The position numbers and the translations under genes were made by a program. A stretch of DNA of 44,836 bases from JBCBXA01 sp039816825 (GTDB lineage Bacteria; Pseudomonadota; Alphaproteobacteria; Rhizobiales; Rhizobiaceae), in contig JBCBXA010000016.1 of NCBI GenBank assembly GCA_039816825.1, forward strand, positions 1 to 44,836. Reading direction: 5' to 3'. This document shows positions 17,898 to 26,844 of this stretch, one piece after another; the first letter of the stretch is position 1, and each line of letters begins with the position of its first letter. Below the pieces are notes generated by a model, which had not been told where the DNA came from, did not search any database, and saw nothing but the letters and a program-made list of their open reading frames with translations.

Positions 17898-18260
17898 ATG
17901 TTCATCACACCGGCATATGCGCAGGCCGCAGGCGGCGGCGCAGACATCTTCACCAGTTTTCTCATGCCGTTGCTGCTGATCCTGCCGATCTTCTATTTCT
18001 TCCTGATCCGCCCTCAGCGCCAGCAAATGAAACAGCGCGAAGAGATGCTCTCCAACATTCGTCGCGGTGACACGATCGTGACGGCTGGCGGCCTGACAGG
18101 ACGCGTCACCAAGGTTATCGATGACAACGAAGTCGAGATGGAACTGACGAAAGACGTGCGTGTTCGTGTGGTGCGCACCTACATCTCAACGGTACGCGCC
18201 AAGGGCGAGCCGGTGAACGATAACTCGACCAAGACAAACGCGAAGAAGGCGGCGAAATAG
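17898..18260 (+). CDS. yajC: preprotein translocase subunit YajC
   Basis: A 120-residue accessory protein of the Sec holotranslocon. One membrane span (FLMPLLLILPIFYFFLIRPQ) is followed by the diagnostic RPQRQQMKQREEML and a small beta domain (IRRGDTIVTAGGLTGRVTKV). A strong AAGGAG site precedes the ATG. It leads the yajC-secDF operon, with secDF 63 bases downstream. The C-terminus is Lys-rich. Confidence 0.95.
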   Translation: MFITPAYAQAAGGGADIFTSFLMPLLLILPIFYFFLIRPQRQQMKQREEMLSNIRRGDTIVTAGGLTGRVTKVIDDNEVEMELTKDVRVRVVRTYISTVRAKGEPVNDNSTKTNAKKAAK

Positions 18261-18323
18261 GCTCTCCACGCGCCAGCCGACCTTACGGACAACCAACCGG
18301 CCTGATCGGCCAGCGGGACTGAC

Positions 18324-20891
18324 ATGCTCTATTTTGAACGCTGGAAGATGATCGCCATCCTTGGCACCGTCCTGGCGGCTTTTGCCTTCGCATTTCCCAA
18401 TGTTCTGAACGAACAGACCGCGTCGTCGTTGCCTTCGCCGCTGGATCAGTCCCGCCTGAACCTGGGCCTCGATCTGCAGGGCGGCGTCTATCTTCTTGCG
18501 GAGATTGACGAAGCCGAACTGACCGACTCGCGGTTGGAGAACTTGCGCGAAGAGCTCTGCCCACCCCTGCGGGAGACCCGTACGGGCTGTTCTGCCATGA
18601 CCTACACCGACACCGGTGTGCGGATACGGCTGTCTGACGACGAGAAGCGCAATCAGTTGAAGGCAGCGACTGAAGAGTTGCTGCTGCCACTTCAGACCGG
18701 CGTGTTTGGCCAGGCCCCGATCGAAGAGATCGAGCTCATCGAAGAGTCTGGCTTCATCACCTACAATCTGACCCGCCAGGGCCTTGATAAGCGTTTGAAT
18801 GACGCAGTTGAGAAGGCCATCGAAGTCATTCGCCGCCGTATTGACGCTCTTGGTGTCAGCGAGCCGCAGATCCAGCGCCAGGGCGTTGGCCGCATCGTTA
18901 TTCAGGCGCCGGGCGCTGAAGATGCTCAAGAATTGAAGGATACCATTGGTGAACCGGCTCGCATGAGCTTCCATTTAGTGTCTGAAGAGGCGGACCCTGC
19001 CGCCGTCCTTCAGGGGCAGCGCCCGCCGCGTGGCACGGAAGTGCTCAACACCAATGACGATCCACCGCTGCCCGTTCTCATTCAGACCCGGGAGCTTCTC
19101 ACCGGTGAAGATCTTGCAGGGGCGACACCTGGCTTTGACAGCCGAACCAACCAGCCGGTTGTGAACTTTACTTTCAACAGCCGCGGCGGACAAATATTTG
19201 CCGACATCACCCAGCGAAATGTGGGCCGACCCTTCGCCATCGTGCTCGACGGAACAGTGCTCACCGCACCGGTTATCAACGAGCCTATTCTGGGTGGGGC
19301 AGGTCAGATTTCCGGCAACTTCACGGCTGAAAGCGCGAACGCGCTTGCGATCCAGATCTCTTCTGGTGCGTTGCCAGCACGTTTGACCTACCTCGAAGAA
19401 CGCACGGTAGGGCCGAGTCTTGGAGCCGACTCCATCGTCGCCGGCGAACTGGCCGGCATCGTGGGGGCGGTGTTGGTCCTTACCTTCATGTTCCTCGCTT
19501 ACGGCAAGCTGGGCATCATCGCTAACATCGCGCTGACGGCGAACATCGTGATGATTCTGGCTCTTCTGAGTGTGTTGGGCGCGACCCTCACGCTACCGGG
19601 TATTGCGGGCATCGTGTTGACCGTCGGCATGGCTGTGGACTCTAACGTTCTGATCTACGAGCGCATACGTGAAGAGCGGCGCAATGGCCGGAATGTCATC
19701 CAGGCCATTGATGCCGGTTTCCGCCGGGCGCTCGTCACCATCATCGATGCCAGCCTGACCACGCTGCTGGCTGCGGTCATCCTCTTCTATCTGGGTTCAG
19801 GCCCGATCCGCGGCTTCGCAGTTACACTGGCCATCGGTATCGTCACGACCGTGTTCACCGCCTTCACCCTGACGCGCCTTATGATTGCGGTCTGGGTGCA
19901 AAAAACCCGTCCGAAGGAGCTGCCGAAGCGTTGGATCTCGCTGGTCAAGGACGACACGCACATCCCCTTCATGCCGTGGCGCAAGATTGCCTTCCCGGCG
20001 TCTGCGGTGACCGTTCTTCTGTCTGCTGTCATGTTCGTCACCGTTGGCCTCAATCTTGGCATCGACTTCAAAGGTGGAACGCTCTTTGAAGTGCAGTCCC
20101 GCGCCGCAGTTGCAGACCTGGCCGACGTACGAGACCGCATGAACGAGCTCAATCTGGGCGATGTGCAGGTTCAGGAGTTTGGAACGCCCCGTGACGTTCT
20201 GATCCGCGTCGAGCCTCAGGAAGCAGGCTCCAATGGCGAGCAGAGCGTTGTTGCTCTGGTCACCAACGTGCTGGGCGAAGACTATGAGATACGCCGACAG
20301 GAGGCTGTTGGCCCGACCGTGTCTGGTGAGCTGGCACGGGCCGGAACCATTGCGGTCGTTGTCGCTCTACTGGCGATCCTGGTTTACATCTGGCTCCGGT
20401 TCGAATGGCAGTTTGCTCTCGGCGCCATCGCGGCCACGACACACGATGTCATTCTGACGATCGGCATGTTCTCTCTGGTGGGCATTGAGTTTGGCCTTGC
20501 GAGTATCGCCGCTATCTTAACAATCGTCGGCTACTCGCTAAACGACACCGTGGTGGTGTATGACCGCGTTCGCGAAAATCTGCGCCGCTACAAGAAGATG
20601 GAGATTCCGGAGCTGCTGGATATGTCCATCAATCAGATGCTGCCACGGACGATCCTGACGTCGGTCACCACTTTGCTGGCACTTCTGGCGCTCTACACAT
20701 TGGGTGGCGAGGTCCTGGCGTCCTTCACCTTTGCCATGATCTTCGGTGTGATCATCGGCACCTACTCATCGATCTTCATGGCTGCTCCGCTGCTGATCTT
20801 GTTCAATCTTCGACCAGGCGCATTGAGCAATGATGATGTGGACGCGGAAAAGAGGGCGACAGCGAACACATCAGCTGATCTGAATGTCTGA
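18324..20891 (+). CDS. secDF: fused protein translocase subunit SecDF
   Basis: A single 855-residue chain holding SecD and SecF, which use the proton gradient to finish export through SecYEG. The SecD half begins with one span and LNLGLDLQGGVYLL, has a large periplasmic domain, and then FLAYGKLGIIANIALTANI and GMAVDSNVLIYERIREE. The SecF half starts near residue 540 with a new span and NLGIDFKGGTLFE, and ends with YSLNDTVVVYDRVREN and TLLALLALYTLGG. Twelve spans are expected. Fusion of the two is frequent in alphaproteobacteria and Firmicutes. Its last eight bases overlap the next gene. Confidence 0.96.
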   Translation: MLYFERWKMIAILGTVLAAFAFAFPNVLNEQTASSLPSPLDQSRLNLGLDLQGGVYLLAEIDEAELTDSRLENLREELCPPLRETRTGCSAMTYTDTGVRIRLSDDEKRNQLKAATEELLLPLQTGVFGQAPIEEIELIEESGFITYNLTRQGLDKRLNDAVEKAIEVIRRRIDALGVSEPQIQRQGVGRIVIQAPGAEDAQELKDTIGEPARMSFHLVSEEADPAAVLQGQRPPRGTEVLNTNDDPPLPVLIQTRELLTGEDLAGATPGFDSRTNQPVVNFTFNSRGGQIFADITQRNVGRPFAIVLDGTVLTAPVINEPILGGAGQISGNFTAESANALAIQISSGALPARLTYLEERTVGPSLGADSIVAGELAGIVGAVLVLTFMFLAYGKLGIIANIALTANIVMILALLSVLGATLTLPGIAGIVLTVGMAVDSNVLIYERIREERRNGRNVIQAIDAGFRRALVTIIDASLTTLLAAVILFYLGSGPIRGFAVTLAIGIVTTVFTAFTLTRLMIAVWVQKTRPKELPKRWISLVKDDTHIPFMPWRKIAFPASAVTVLLSAVMFVTVGLNLGIDFKGGTLFEVQSRAAVADLADVRDRMNELNLGDVQVQEFGTPRDVLIRVEPQEAGSNGEQSVVALVTNVLGEDYEIRRQEAVGPTVSGELARAGTIAVVVALLAILVYIWLRFEWQFALGAIAATTHDVILTIGMFSLVGIEFGLASIAAILTIVGYSLNDTVVVYDRVRENLRRYKKMEIPELLDMSINQMLPRTILTSVTTLLALLALYTLGGEVLASFTFAMIFGVIIGTYSSIFMAAPLLILFNLRPGALSNDDVDAEKRATANTSADLNV

Positions 20892-21315
20892 CGATATCGC
20901 TGAGCGCCCTGGCGCTGCTGGCCGAGGGCAGGCAACGGTGATGCGCGAAGCGCACTTTCCTGATCGTGCACCGGTGGATGCCTATGGCGACGGGGGATTT
21001 CGCTTTGCCGGCATGTCCCATCGCGGCGCCATCATGTGTCTGCCCAGCGGCATTTATGGTTGGGCGGCTGAAAATCCCGATGATCTATCTGACCGCAAGC
21101 TGTTTGATCGCGCCACCGGTGAAGGCGACGCGCTGGAACTTCTTTTTGTCGGAACGGGAACCGATCTCGTTCCGCTGCAAGCCAGTGTTCGCAGCCATCT
21201 CGAAGAACACACGATCCGGACCGAAGTGATGGCAACCGGCGCCGCCATCCGCACCTTCAATGTTCTGCTGGCCGAGGGAAGGCTGGTGGGGGCAGCTCTT
21301 CTGCCGGTGGGTTGA
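20884..21315 (+). CDS. Mth938-like (NDUFAF3-family) protein
   Basis: A 143-residue single-domain protein of the Mth938/DUF498 fold. Recognisable pieces are YGDGGFRFAGMSHRGAIMCL, LELLFVGTGTDLVPLQ and the closing EVMATGAAIRTFNVLLAEGR. Human NDUFAF3 belongs to this family and is a complex I assembly factor; the bacterial function is less certain. The gene overlaps secDF by eight bases and the next gene by about four, so all three are likely translated in series. The neighbour resembles NDUFAF6, another complex I factor, which strengthens the inference. Confidence 0.82.
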   Translation: MSDDIAERPGAAGRGQATVMREAHFPDRAPVDAYGDGGFRFAGMSHRGAIMCLPSGIYGWAAENPDDLSDRKLFDRATGEGDALELLFVGTGTDLVPLQASVRSHLEEHTIRTEVMATGAAIRTFNVLLAEGRLVGAALLPVG

Positions 21316-22142
21316 TCGCTGTGGAGCAGTCCGCCGCCTTTGATATTTGCGTCTATCTCGTCCGGTCTGAGAACCGGCCCCGCTACATATCGCTGGTTTA
21401 TGCGGCACAAGAGCTTCGGCCGGCCTTGTGCGCGCTTTTCGCGTTTGAAATCGAGATCGCTCGAATCCCGAACCTCGTCCAGGAGCCAATGGCCGGTGAG
21501 CTGCGCCTTCAATGGTGGAGAGACGCCATCAGGCTGGGCGACCGGTCTATGCCGCTGGCCGCTGCGCTTGTGGCAACGATTGATGAGCATGCGCTGTCCA
21601 TATCCACCTTCGACGCGCTGCTGGATGCACGCATATCAGATTTGTACGCCGACCCGCCCGCAACCCTTGGGGATGCAGAAGGCCATGCGGGCGAAACCCG
21701 GTCCGTCATTTATCAGTTGGCATGCCAAATTCTGCACGGCCCTCGGGCAGCAGATTTTTACGACCGTTCGGGGCATGCCGGCGTCTTGAGTTACTGGCTT
21801 GACGGTATGGCAAGCCTTTCAGGCACCAGTGCCCTGAAACGCTCCTTCATACCGGGTGACATCCTCGCCGAGTTTGGCGTCGATCCGCAAAGTCCATTGG
21901 ACCCGTCAAGGTTCGACAGCACGACCCGTGAGAGGATCGAGGGGTGGGTTATGGCGGAGGCGAAGAGTCATCATTTCGAAGTGTTCAGGAATTGGAGCGC
22001 GTTGAAGCCCCATGAGCGCATGCCTTATCTCGACCTCGCGCCGCGGGTCGCCGCCATGCGAGCTGGAAGCATCAGCCCTTTGACATCGGTCTGGACTATC
22101 TGGCGAAGTGCCCGAGGGCGCATTCCCAGCTTGCCAGGCTAA
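21312..22142 (+). CDS. squalene/phytoene synthase-fold protein, NDUFAF6-like
   Basis: A 276-residue protein of the trans-isoprenyl synthase fold, with RYISLVYAAQELRPALCALF, QWWRDAIRLGD and YDRSGHAGVLSYWLDGMASL aligning to family positions. The Asp-rich catalytic motifs are missing: where phytoene synthases have DxxxD, this protein reads FEIEIARIP. It is thus unlikely to make squalene or phytoene and looks like NDUFAF6, a non-catalytic member needed for complex I assembly. The start may be TTG 21312, overlapping the previous stop, or GTG 21321. Its stop interlocks with that of trmFO (CTAA, 22139-22142). Confidence 0.78.
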   Translation: MIAVEQSAAFDICVYLVRSENRPRYISLVYAAQELRPALCALFAFEIEIARIPNLVQEPMAGELRLQWWRDAIRLGDRSMPLAAALVATIDEHALSISTFDALLDARISDLYADPPATLGDAEGHAGETRSVIYQLACQILHGPRAADFYDRSGHAGVLSYWLDGMASLSGTSALKRSFIPGDILAEFGVDPQSPLDPSRFDSTTRERIEGWVMAEAKSHHFEVFRNWSALKPHERMPYLDLAPRVAAMRAGSISPLTSVWTIWRSARGRIPSLPG

Positions 22143-23569
22143 GCGGCCTTATGGGCTGCGTCCTCTGACAGGTCAGGGGCAGGCACATTGAGCCAGCGCG
22201 AAGCGTCGGTCAAAGCTCGGCGCGCGAGAGCCTGTTTGCGAGCAACCGTTTTTTCTTTTCCGCGCAATCGCTTTCCATCGGGATGCTTGTTGGGCGCATC
22301 CACGGGGGGGAACAGGCCGAAATTCACATTCATGGGCTGAAACGAGCGCTTCTTCTCATCGGACGATGAAATATGACCGCCGGTGATGTGTGCGAGCAGC
22401 GCACCCATTGCAGTTGTCGCAGGCGGCAGATTTGCCGCCTGGCCATCGCGCTCTTCAACGGTGAAGCGACCTGCGAGCAGACCGATAGCGGCTGACTCCA
22501 CATAGCCTTCACATCCCGTCATCTGGCCCGCGAACCGGATGCGTGTTTCGCTTTTCAGTTGCAGTGACGGAGACAACAGATTGGGCGAATCCAGATAGGT
22601 GTTGCGATGAAGGCCGCCGAGCCGCGCAAACTCAGCATCTTCGAGGCCAGGAATGGTTCGGAAAATCTCGGCTTGAGCGCCGTATCGCAGTTTCGTTTGG
22701 AAGCCGACCATGTTGTAGAGCGTGCCGAGGGCATTGTCCTGCCGCAACTGCACCACAGCGTAGGGCTTTTCGTCTGGTTTGTGGCGATTGGTAAGCCCCA
22801 TGGGCTTGAGCGGACCGTAACGCATGGTTTCGCGTCCCCGTTCCGCCATCACTTCAACGGGCATGCAACCTTCAAAATAGGGCGTGCCCTCCCATTCCTT
22901 GAACTCTGTTTTTGGTCCGTCGAGAAGCGAGTCAACAAACGCCTCATACTGATCCCGGTCGAGTGGGCAGTTGATGTAGTCAGCACCTGTGCCGCCGGGT
23001 CCGACCTTGTCGTAGCGAGATTGGAACCAGGCAACGTCCATATTGATTGAATCGAAGTGGACGATGGGCGCGATGGCGTCGAAAAAGGCGAGGGCGTCCT
23101 GACCGGTGCGCTGCGCGATTCCTTCCGCTAGGCTCGAACCCGTTAGTGGCCCGGACGCAATGATGGTTTGACCCCACTCCTCAGGCGGAAAACCGGTAAT
23201 TTCTTCGCGGCAGATCTCGATATTCGGTTCCGCTTCCAGGGCGGCTGTCACCTTCTGCGAGAAGGCCTCACGATCAACGGCAAGAGCGCTGCCCGCCGGG
23301 ACTTGCGTTTCATCGGCACAGCGCATGATCAGCGATCCCGCCATGCGCATCTCAGCGTGGATCAAACCGACGGCGTTGTTGAGCGCATCATCCGAGCGAA
23401 AAGAGTTGGAGCAGACAAGTTCTGCCAGCCCCTCCGTGACGTGCGCCTCTGTCATGCGGTGGGGGCGCATCTCGTGAAGTACGACCGAGTGACCGGATCG
23501 TGCGATTTGCCAGGCGGCTTCAGAACCTGCGAGGCCTCCGCCGATAATGTGAATGGGCTTTGATGTCAT
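22139..23569 (-). CDS. trmFO: methylenetetrahydrofolate-tRNA-(uracil-5-)-methyltransferase TrmFO
   Basis: A 476-residue flavoprotein that makes ribothymidine at position 54 of tRNAs from methylene-THF. It has the dinucleotide fold IHIIGGGLAGSEAAWQIA, ELVCSNSFRSDDALNNAVG with one conserved Cys, EGCMPVEVMAERG with the other, and the C-terminal NVNFGLFPP. The frame is open upstream to 23794, but the ATG at 23569 has an AAGG site and starts MTSKPIHIIGGG at the expected place. The upstream open part overlaps the small RNA described separately, and its terminator lies about 50 bases before this start, so trmFO must have its own promoter or rely on read-through. Confidence 0.95.
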   Translation of the reverse strand: MTSKPIHIIGGGLAGSEAAWQIARSGHSVVLHEMRPHRMTEAHVTEGLAELVCSNSFRSDDALNNAVGLIHAEMRMAGSLIMRCADETQVPAGSALAVDREAFSQKVTAALEAEPNIEICREEITGFPPEEWGQTIIASGPLTGSSLAEGIAQRTGQDALAFFDAIAPIVHFDSINMDVAWFQSRYDKVGPGGTGADYINCPLDRDQYEAFVDSLLDGPKTEFKEWEGTPYFEGCMPVEVMAERGRETMRYGPLKPMGLTNRHKPDEKPYAVVQLRQDNALGTLYNMVGFQTKLRYGAQAEIFRTIPGLEDAEFARLGGLHRNTYLDSPNLLSPSLQLKSETRIRFAGQMTGCEGYVESAAIGLLAGRFTVEERDGQAANLPPATTAMGALLAHITGGHISSSDEKKRSFQPMNVNFGLFPPVDAPNKHPDGKRLRGKEKTVARKQALARRALTDASRWLNVPAPDLSEDAAHKAA

Positions 23570-23620
23570 GCACGCCTTGTAGCGATGCTCCGGCGATGCG
23601 GCAACGCGACTTGGATGACA

Positions 23621-23665
23621 CAAAAAGAAAACGCCCGACAGTGGGAGGAGGTACTGTCGAGCGTT
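23621..23665 (-). terminator. Rho-independent terminator of the small RNA
   Basis: A 13-pair stem (23653-23665 with 23630-23642, one U-G wobble on the minus strand) closes loop ACCTCCTCCC and is followed by TTTTCTTTTTG. The anti-Shine-Dalgarno motif is thus displayed in the terminator loop itself. On the plus strand the same stem has an A-C mismatch and no T tract, so it works in one direction only. Confidence 0.85.
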
Positions 23666-23789
23666 CGCATTATTGGGCCCGTCCAGTTTGGGAGGAGGAG
23701 GGCGGGCCACTGACCCAGTGCCTAAATGGGAGGAGAGGCACTGAATACGACTTTCAGCCGAAGCTGACGCGCGGCTGACCGCGCCTTGT
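23621..23789 (-). ncRNA. predicted trans-acting small RNA with three anti-Shine-Dalgarno loops (NfeR1/ar14 or cuckoo-like)
   Basis: Read on the minus strand, three hairpins follow each other. The first (arms 23736-23743 and 23716-23723, eight perfect pairs) has loop CTCCTCCCATTT. The second (arms 23700-23708 and 23676-23684, one mismatch) has loop TCCTCCTCCCAAACT. The third (arms 23653-23665 and 23630-23642, 13 pairs including one U-G) has loop ACCTCCTCCC and runs into a T-rich tract. Every loop carries CUCCUCCC, complementary to ribosome binding sites. A further 7-pair stem without the motif lies 5' of them (23772-23778 with 23754-23760). This design is known from the rhizobial ar14 family (NfeR1) and the Rhodobacter CcsR/cuckoo RNAs. 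The U-G pair and T tract fix the strand. The 5' end is estimated from a CTATAT box. It stands alone between uvrA and trmFO. Confidence 0.85.
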
Positions 23790-23796
23790 GACAAAG

Positions 23797-23802
23797 ATAT
23801 AG
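23797..23802 (-). promoter_or_regulatory. candidate -10 box of the small RNA
   Basis: CTATAT on the minus strand matches the rhizobial sigma-70 -10 consensus exactly and would place the first base near 23789. The region 17-18 bases upstream (CTAACC or GCTAAC) is a poor -35, so an activator or another sigma factor may be involved. Confidence 0.45.
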
Positions 23803-23868
23803 GTGAACGGGCGGCGTCCGGTTAGCGGTTTCCCAGCATGGCAGCCATGCGCTCTGCGCAGGGCTTGC

Positions 23869-26844
23869 CTATTCAGCGGCTTCCGGCGGCATCGCCCGCG
23901 CTGCTTCGTCATGCAGCTCGATCGGCTTGCCTGGCTTCCGTTTCAGCAACTCCGCCAGGAACTGGCCGGTATAGGATTCTTCGACCTTCGCCACATCTTC
24001 CGGCGTTCCTTCAGCCACAATCTGGCCTCCACCATCACCGCCTTCCGGTCCGATATCGATCACCCAATCCGCTGTCTTGATGACCTCGAGATTGTGCTCA
24101 ATCACCACCACTGAGTTTCCGGCATCGACCAGCTGATGCAGCACGTCGAGCAGTTTGGCCACATCGTGGAAGTGCAGACCGGTTGTGGGTTCGTCCAATA
24201 TGTAAAGGGTGCGGCCAGTGGCTCGTTTGGCCAATTCCTTCGCCAGCTTCACCCTTTGCGCTTCACCGCCGGACAGCGTTGTCGCCTGTTGTCCGACTTT
24301 GATGTATCCCAAGCCCACCTCTTTGAGCATGGCTAGCTTATCCCGGACCGATGGCACGGCGGCAAAGAACTCGACACCTTCATCCACCGTCATGTCGAGC
24401 ACATCGGCAATGCTCTTGCCTTTGAACTCAACTTCCAGCGTTTCGCGGTTGTAGCGTTTGCCTTCGCACACATCGCAGGTGACGTAGACATCCGGCAGGA
24501 AGTGCATCTCAATCTTGATGACGCCGTCACCCTGGCAAGCTTCGCAGCGCCCACCCTTAACGTTGAAGGAGAAGCGGCCAGGCTGATAGCCACGGGTCTT
24601 GGCCTCTGGAAGTGAAGCAAACCACTCGCGGATGGGCGTGAACGCGCCGGTATAGGTTGCCGGGTTAGACCGCGGCGTGCGGCCGATAGGCGACTGATCT
24701 ATGTCGATCACCTTATCCAGATGCTCAAAACCATCGATGCCTTTGTGCGGCGCGGGCAGAGCCCGGGCGCCGTTTATGCGCCGCGCGGCAGCCTTGAAAA
24801 GGGTCTCGATCAGAAAGGTCGATTTGCCGCCGCCGGATACGCCTGTGACCGCCGTGAAGGTCCCCAACGGGATCGACGCCGTGACGTTCTGCAGATTGTT
24901 GCCTGTCGCGCCTTTGACCGTGAGCTTCCGATTGCGCTGTGCTTTGCGCCGCTTGGCTGGAACTTCAATGAAGTACTCACCGGACAGATATTTGCCGGTG
25001 ATGCTCTCCGGCGTCGCCATAATATCGTTCGGCGTGCCGTGGGCGATGATATTGCCACCATGCACACCGGCATTGGGGCCAATATCGACGACATGATCCG
25101 CTGTGAGTATCGCATCCTCGTCATGTTCGACCACAACCACCGTATTGCCGAGGTCCCGCAAGCCGCGCAGGCTCTCTAGAAGGCGGGCATTATCGCGCTG
25201 GTGCAGCCCGATGGACGGCTCGTCCAGAACGTAAAGCACGCCCGTCAGTCCTGAACCGATCTGGCTGGCCAGCCGGATGCGCTGGCTCTCGCCGCCCGAC
25301 AGGGTGCCGGAGTTCCGAGACATGCCCAGATAGTCGAGGCCGACATTGTTGAGGAAGGTCAGCCGCTCGCGGATCTCCTTGAGAATCCGATGGGCGATCT
25401 CATTCTGCTTGTCCGAAAGCTTGTCCGGCAGGGCCTCCACCCAGGCGAGCGCATTCCGAATGGACAGTTCAGACACCTGACTGATGTGCTGACCGTCGAT
25501 TTTCACCGCCAGTGCTTCCGGCTTCAGCCGGGCGCCTCCACAGGCGTGGCACGGCGTGGTCGCCATGAACTTCTCAATATCTTCGCGCACCCAACTGGAA
25601 TCCGTTTCGCGCCAGCGCCGCTCGAGATTGGGAATGACACCTTCAAAGCTCTTCTTGGTTTTGTAGGTACGCAGCCCGTCATCATATTCAAACTGGATGC
25701 TGGTCGACCCGGTGCCGCGCAAAATGACGTTCTTGGCCTCGTCAGACAGATCACGCCAGCGATCCGACATGGTGAAGCCGTAATGCTTGCCGAGCGCTTC
25801 CAGTGTCTGTGCGTAGTAGGGTGAGGGCGTTGAGCTCTTGGACCAGGGCGCAATGGCGCCGCCGCGTAACGTCAGGCTGTCATCAGGTACGACCAGCCCG
25901 ACATCCAGCGCTCTCTCGGTGCCCAGCCCATCGCACGAAGGGCATGCGCCGAACGGGTTGTTGAACGAGAAAAGGCGGGGCTCAATCTCAGGGATGGTGA
26001 AGCCGGAGACGGGGCAGGCGAACTTCTCTGAGAAGATCACGCGCTCATGGGTTTCGTTCTTGTTCTTGTTGACCCCCTGCATCGCCTCATCAGACAAGGG
26101 CTTGTCCGCCAGTTCGGCAATCGCCAAGCCGTCCGACAGACGCAGGGCCGTCTCCATGGAATCGGCAAGGCGGGACGCCATGTCCTCACGCACCACGATA
26201 CGATCGACCACCACATCGATGTCGTGTTTGTATTTTTTGTCGAGAGCCGGTGCATCGGCAATTTCGTGAAAGGCACCGTCAATCTTGACGCGCTGGAAGC
26301 CCTTCTTCTGAAGCTCAGCCAGTTCCTTCCGATATTCGCCCTTCCGGCCCTGAACGATGGGCGCCAGGAGATATAAGCGCGTGCCTTCTTCCATGGCGAG
26401 AACGCGGTCCACCATCTGACTGACGGTCTGGCTTTCGATGGGCAGGCCGGTGGCCGGTGAATAGGGAATACCAACCCGCGCCCACAGAAGACGCATGTAG
26501 TCGTAAATCTCGGTGACAGTTCCCACGGTGGAACGGGGGTTTTTGGATGTGGTCTTCTGCTCAATGGAGATTGCTGGCGACAGACCTTCAATAGAGTCGA
26601 CGTCGGGCTTCTGCATCATCTCGAGGAACTGGCGGGCATAGGCCGACAGGCTTTCGACATAACGCCGCTGGCCTTCTGCATAGATGGTGTCGAATGCGAG
26701 GGACGACTTGCCCGAGCCAGACAGGCCGGTCATCACGACGAGCTTGTCGCGCGGTATATCGAGGTCAACGTTCTTCAGATTGTGTTCGCGCGCACCGCGC
26801 ACCGAAATGTGCTTGTGATCTACCATCTGGAAGCGCTCAACCAT
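23869..26844 (-). CDS. uvrA: excinuclease ABC subunit A
   Basis: A 991-residue damage-recognition ATPase of nucleotide excision repair. Both ABC halves are complete: GLSGSGKSSLAFDT and GVSGGGKSTFLIET (Walker A), SGGESQRIRLASQIG and SGGEAQRVKLAKELA (signatures), and LDEPSIGLHQRD and LDEPTTGLHFHD (Walker B). The zinc module in the C-terminal half is intact (RCEACQGDG, TCDVCEGKRYN). The N-terminal one reads FACPVSGFT, with Ser in place of the second Cys. The start may be ATG 26844 or 26826. A LexA box lies 162 bases upstream in the region shared with ssb, so SOS induction is expected. Confidence 0.97.
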   Translation of the reverse strand: MVERFQMVDHKHISVRGAREHNLKNVDLDIPRDKLVVMTGLSGSGKSSLAFDTIYAEGQRRYVESLSAYARQFLEMMQKPDVDSIEGLSPAISIEQKTTSKNPRSTVGTVTEIYDYMRLLWARVGIPYSPATGLPIESQTVSQMVDRVLAMEEGTRLYLLAPIVQGRKGEYRKELAELQKKGFQRVKIDGAFHEIADAPALDKKYKHDIDVVVDRIVVREDMASRLADSMETALRLSDGLAIAELADKPLSDEAMQGVNKNKNETHERVIFSEKFACPVSGFTIPEIEPRLFSFNNPFGACPSCDGLGTERALDVGLVVPDDSLTLRGGAIAPWSKSSTPSPYYAQTLEALGKHYGFTMSDRWRDLSDEAKNVILRGTGSTSIQFEYDDGLRTYKTKKSFEGVIPNLERRWRETDSSWVREDIEKFMATTPCHACGGARLKPEALAVKIDGQHISQVSELSIRNALAWVEALPDKLSDKQNEIAHRILKEIRERLTFLNNVGLDYLGMSRNSGTLSGGESQRIRLASQIGSGLTGVLYVLDEPSIGLHQRDNARLLESLRGLRDLGNTVVVVEHDEDAILTADHVVDIGPNAGVHGGNIIAHGTPNDIMATPESITGKYLSGEYFIEVPAKRRKAQRNRKLTVKGATGNNLQNVTASIPLGTFTAVTGVSGGGKSTFLIETLFKAAARRINGARALPAPHKGIDGFEHLDKVIDIDQSPIGRTPRSNPATYTGAFTPIREWFASLPEAKTRGYQPGRFSFNVKGGRCEACQGDGVIKIEMHFLPDVYVTCDVCEGKRYNRETLEVEFKGKSIADVLDMTVDEGVEFFAAVPSVRDKLAMLKEVGLGYIKVGQQATTLSGGEAQRVKLAKELAKRATGRTLYILDEPTTGLHFHDVAKLLDVLHQLVDAGNSVVVIEHNLEVIKTADWVIDIGPEGGDGGGQIVAEGTPEDVAKVEESYTGQFLAELLKRKPGKPIELHDEAARAMPPEAAE

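Noticed and set aside
23570..23794. N-terminal extension of TrmFO by about 75 residues
   Set aside because: The ATG at 23569 has a ribosome site and the normal family N-terminus. The upstream part carries the small RNA and its terminator.
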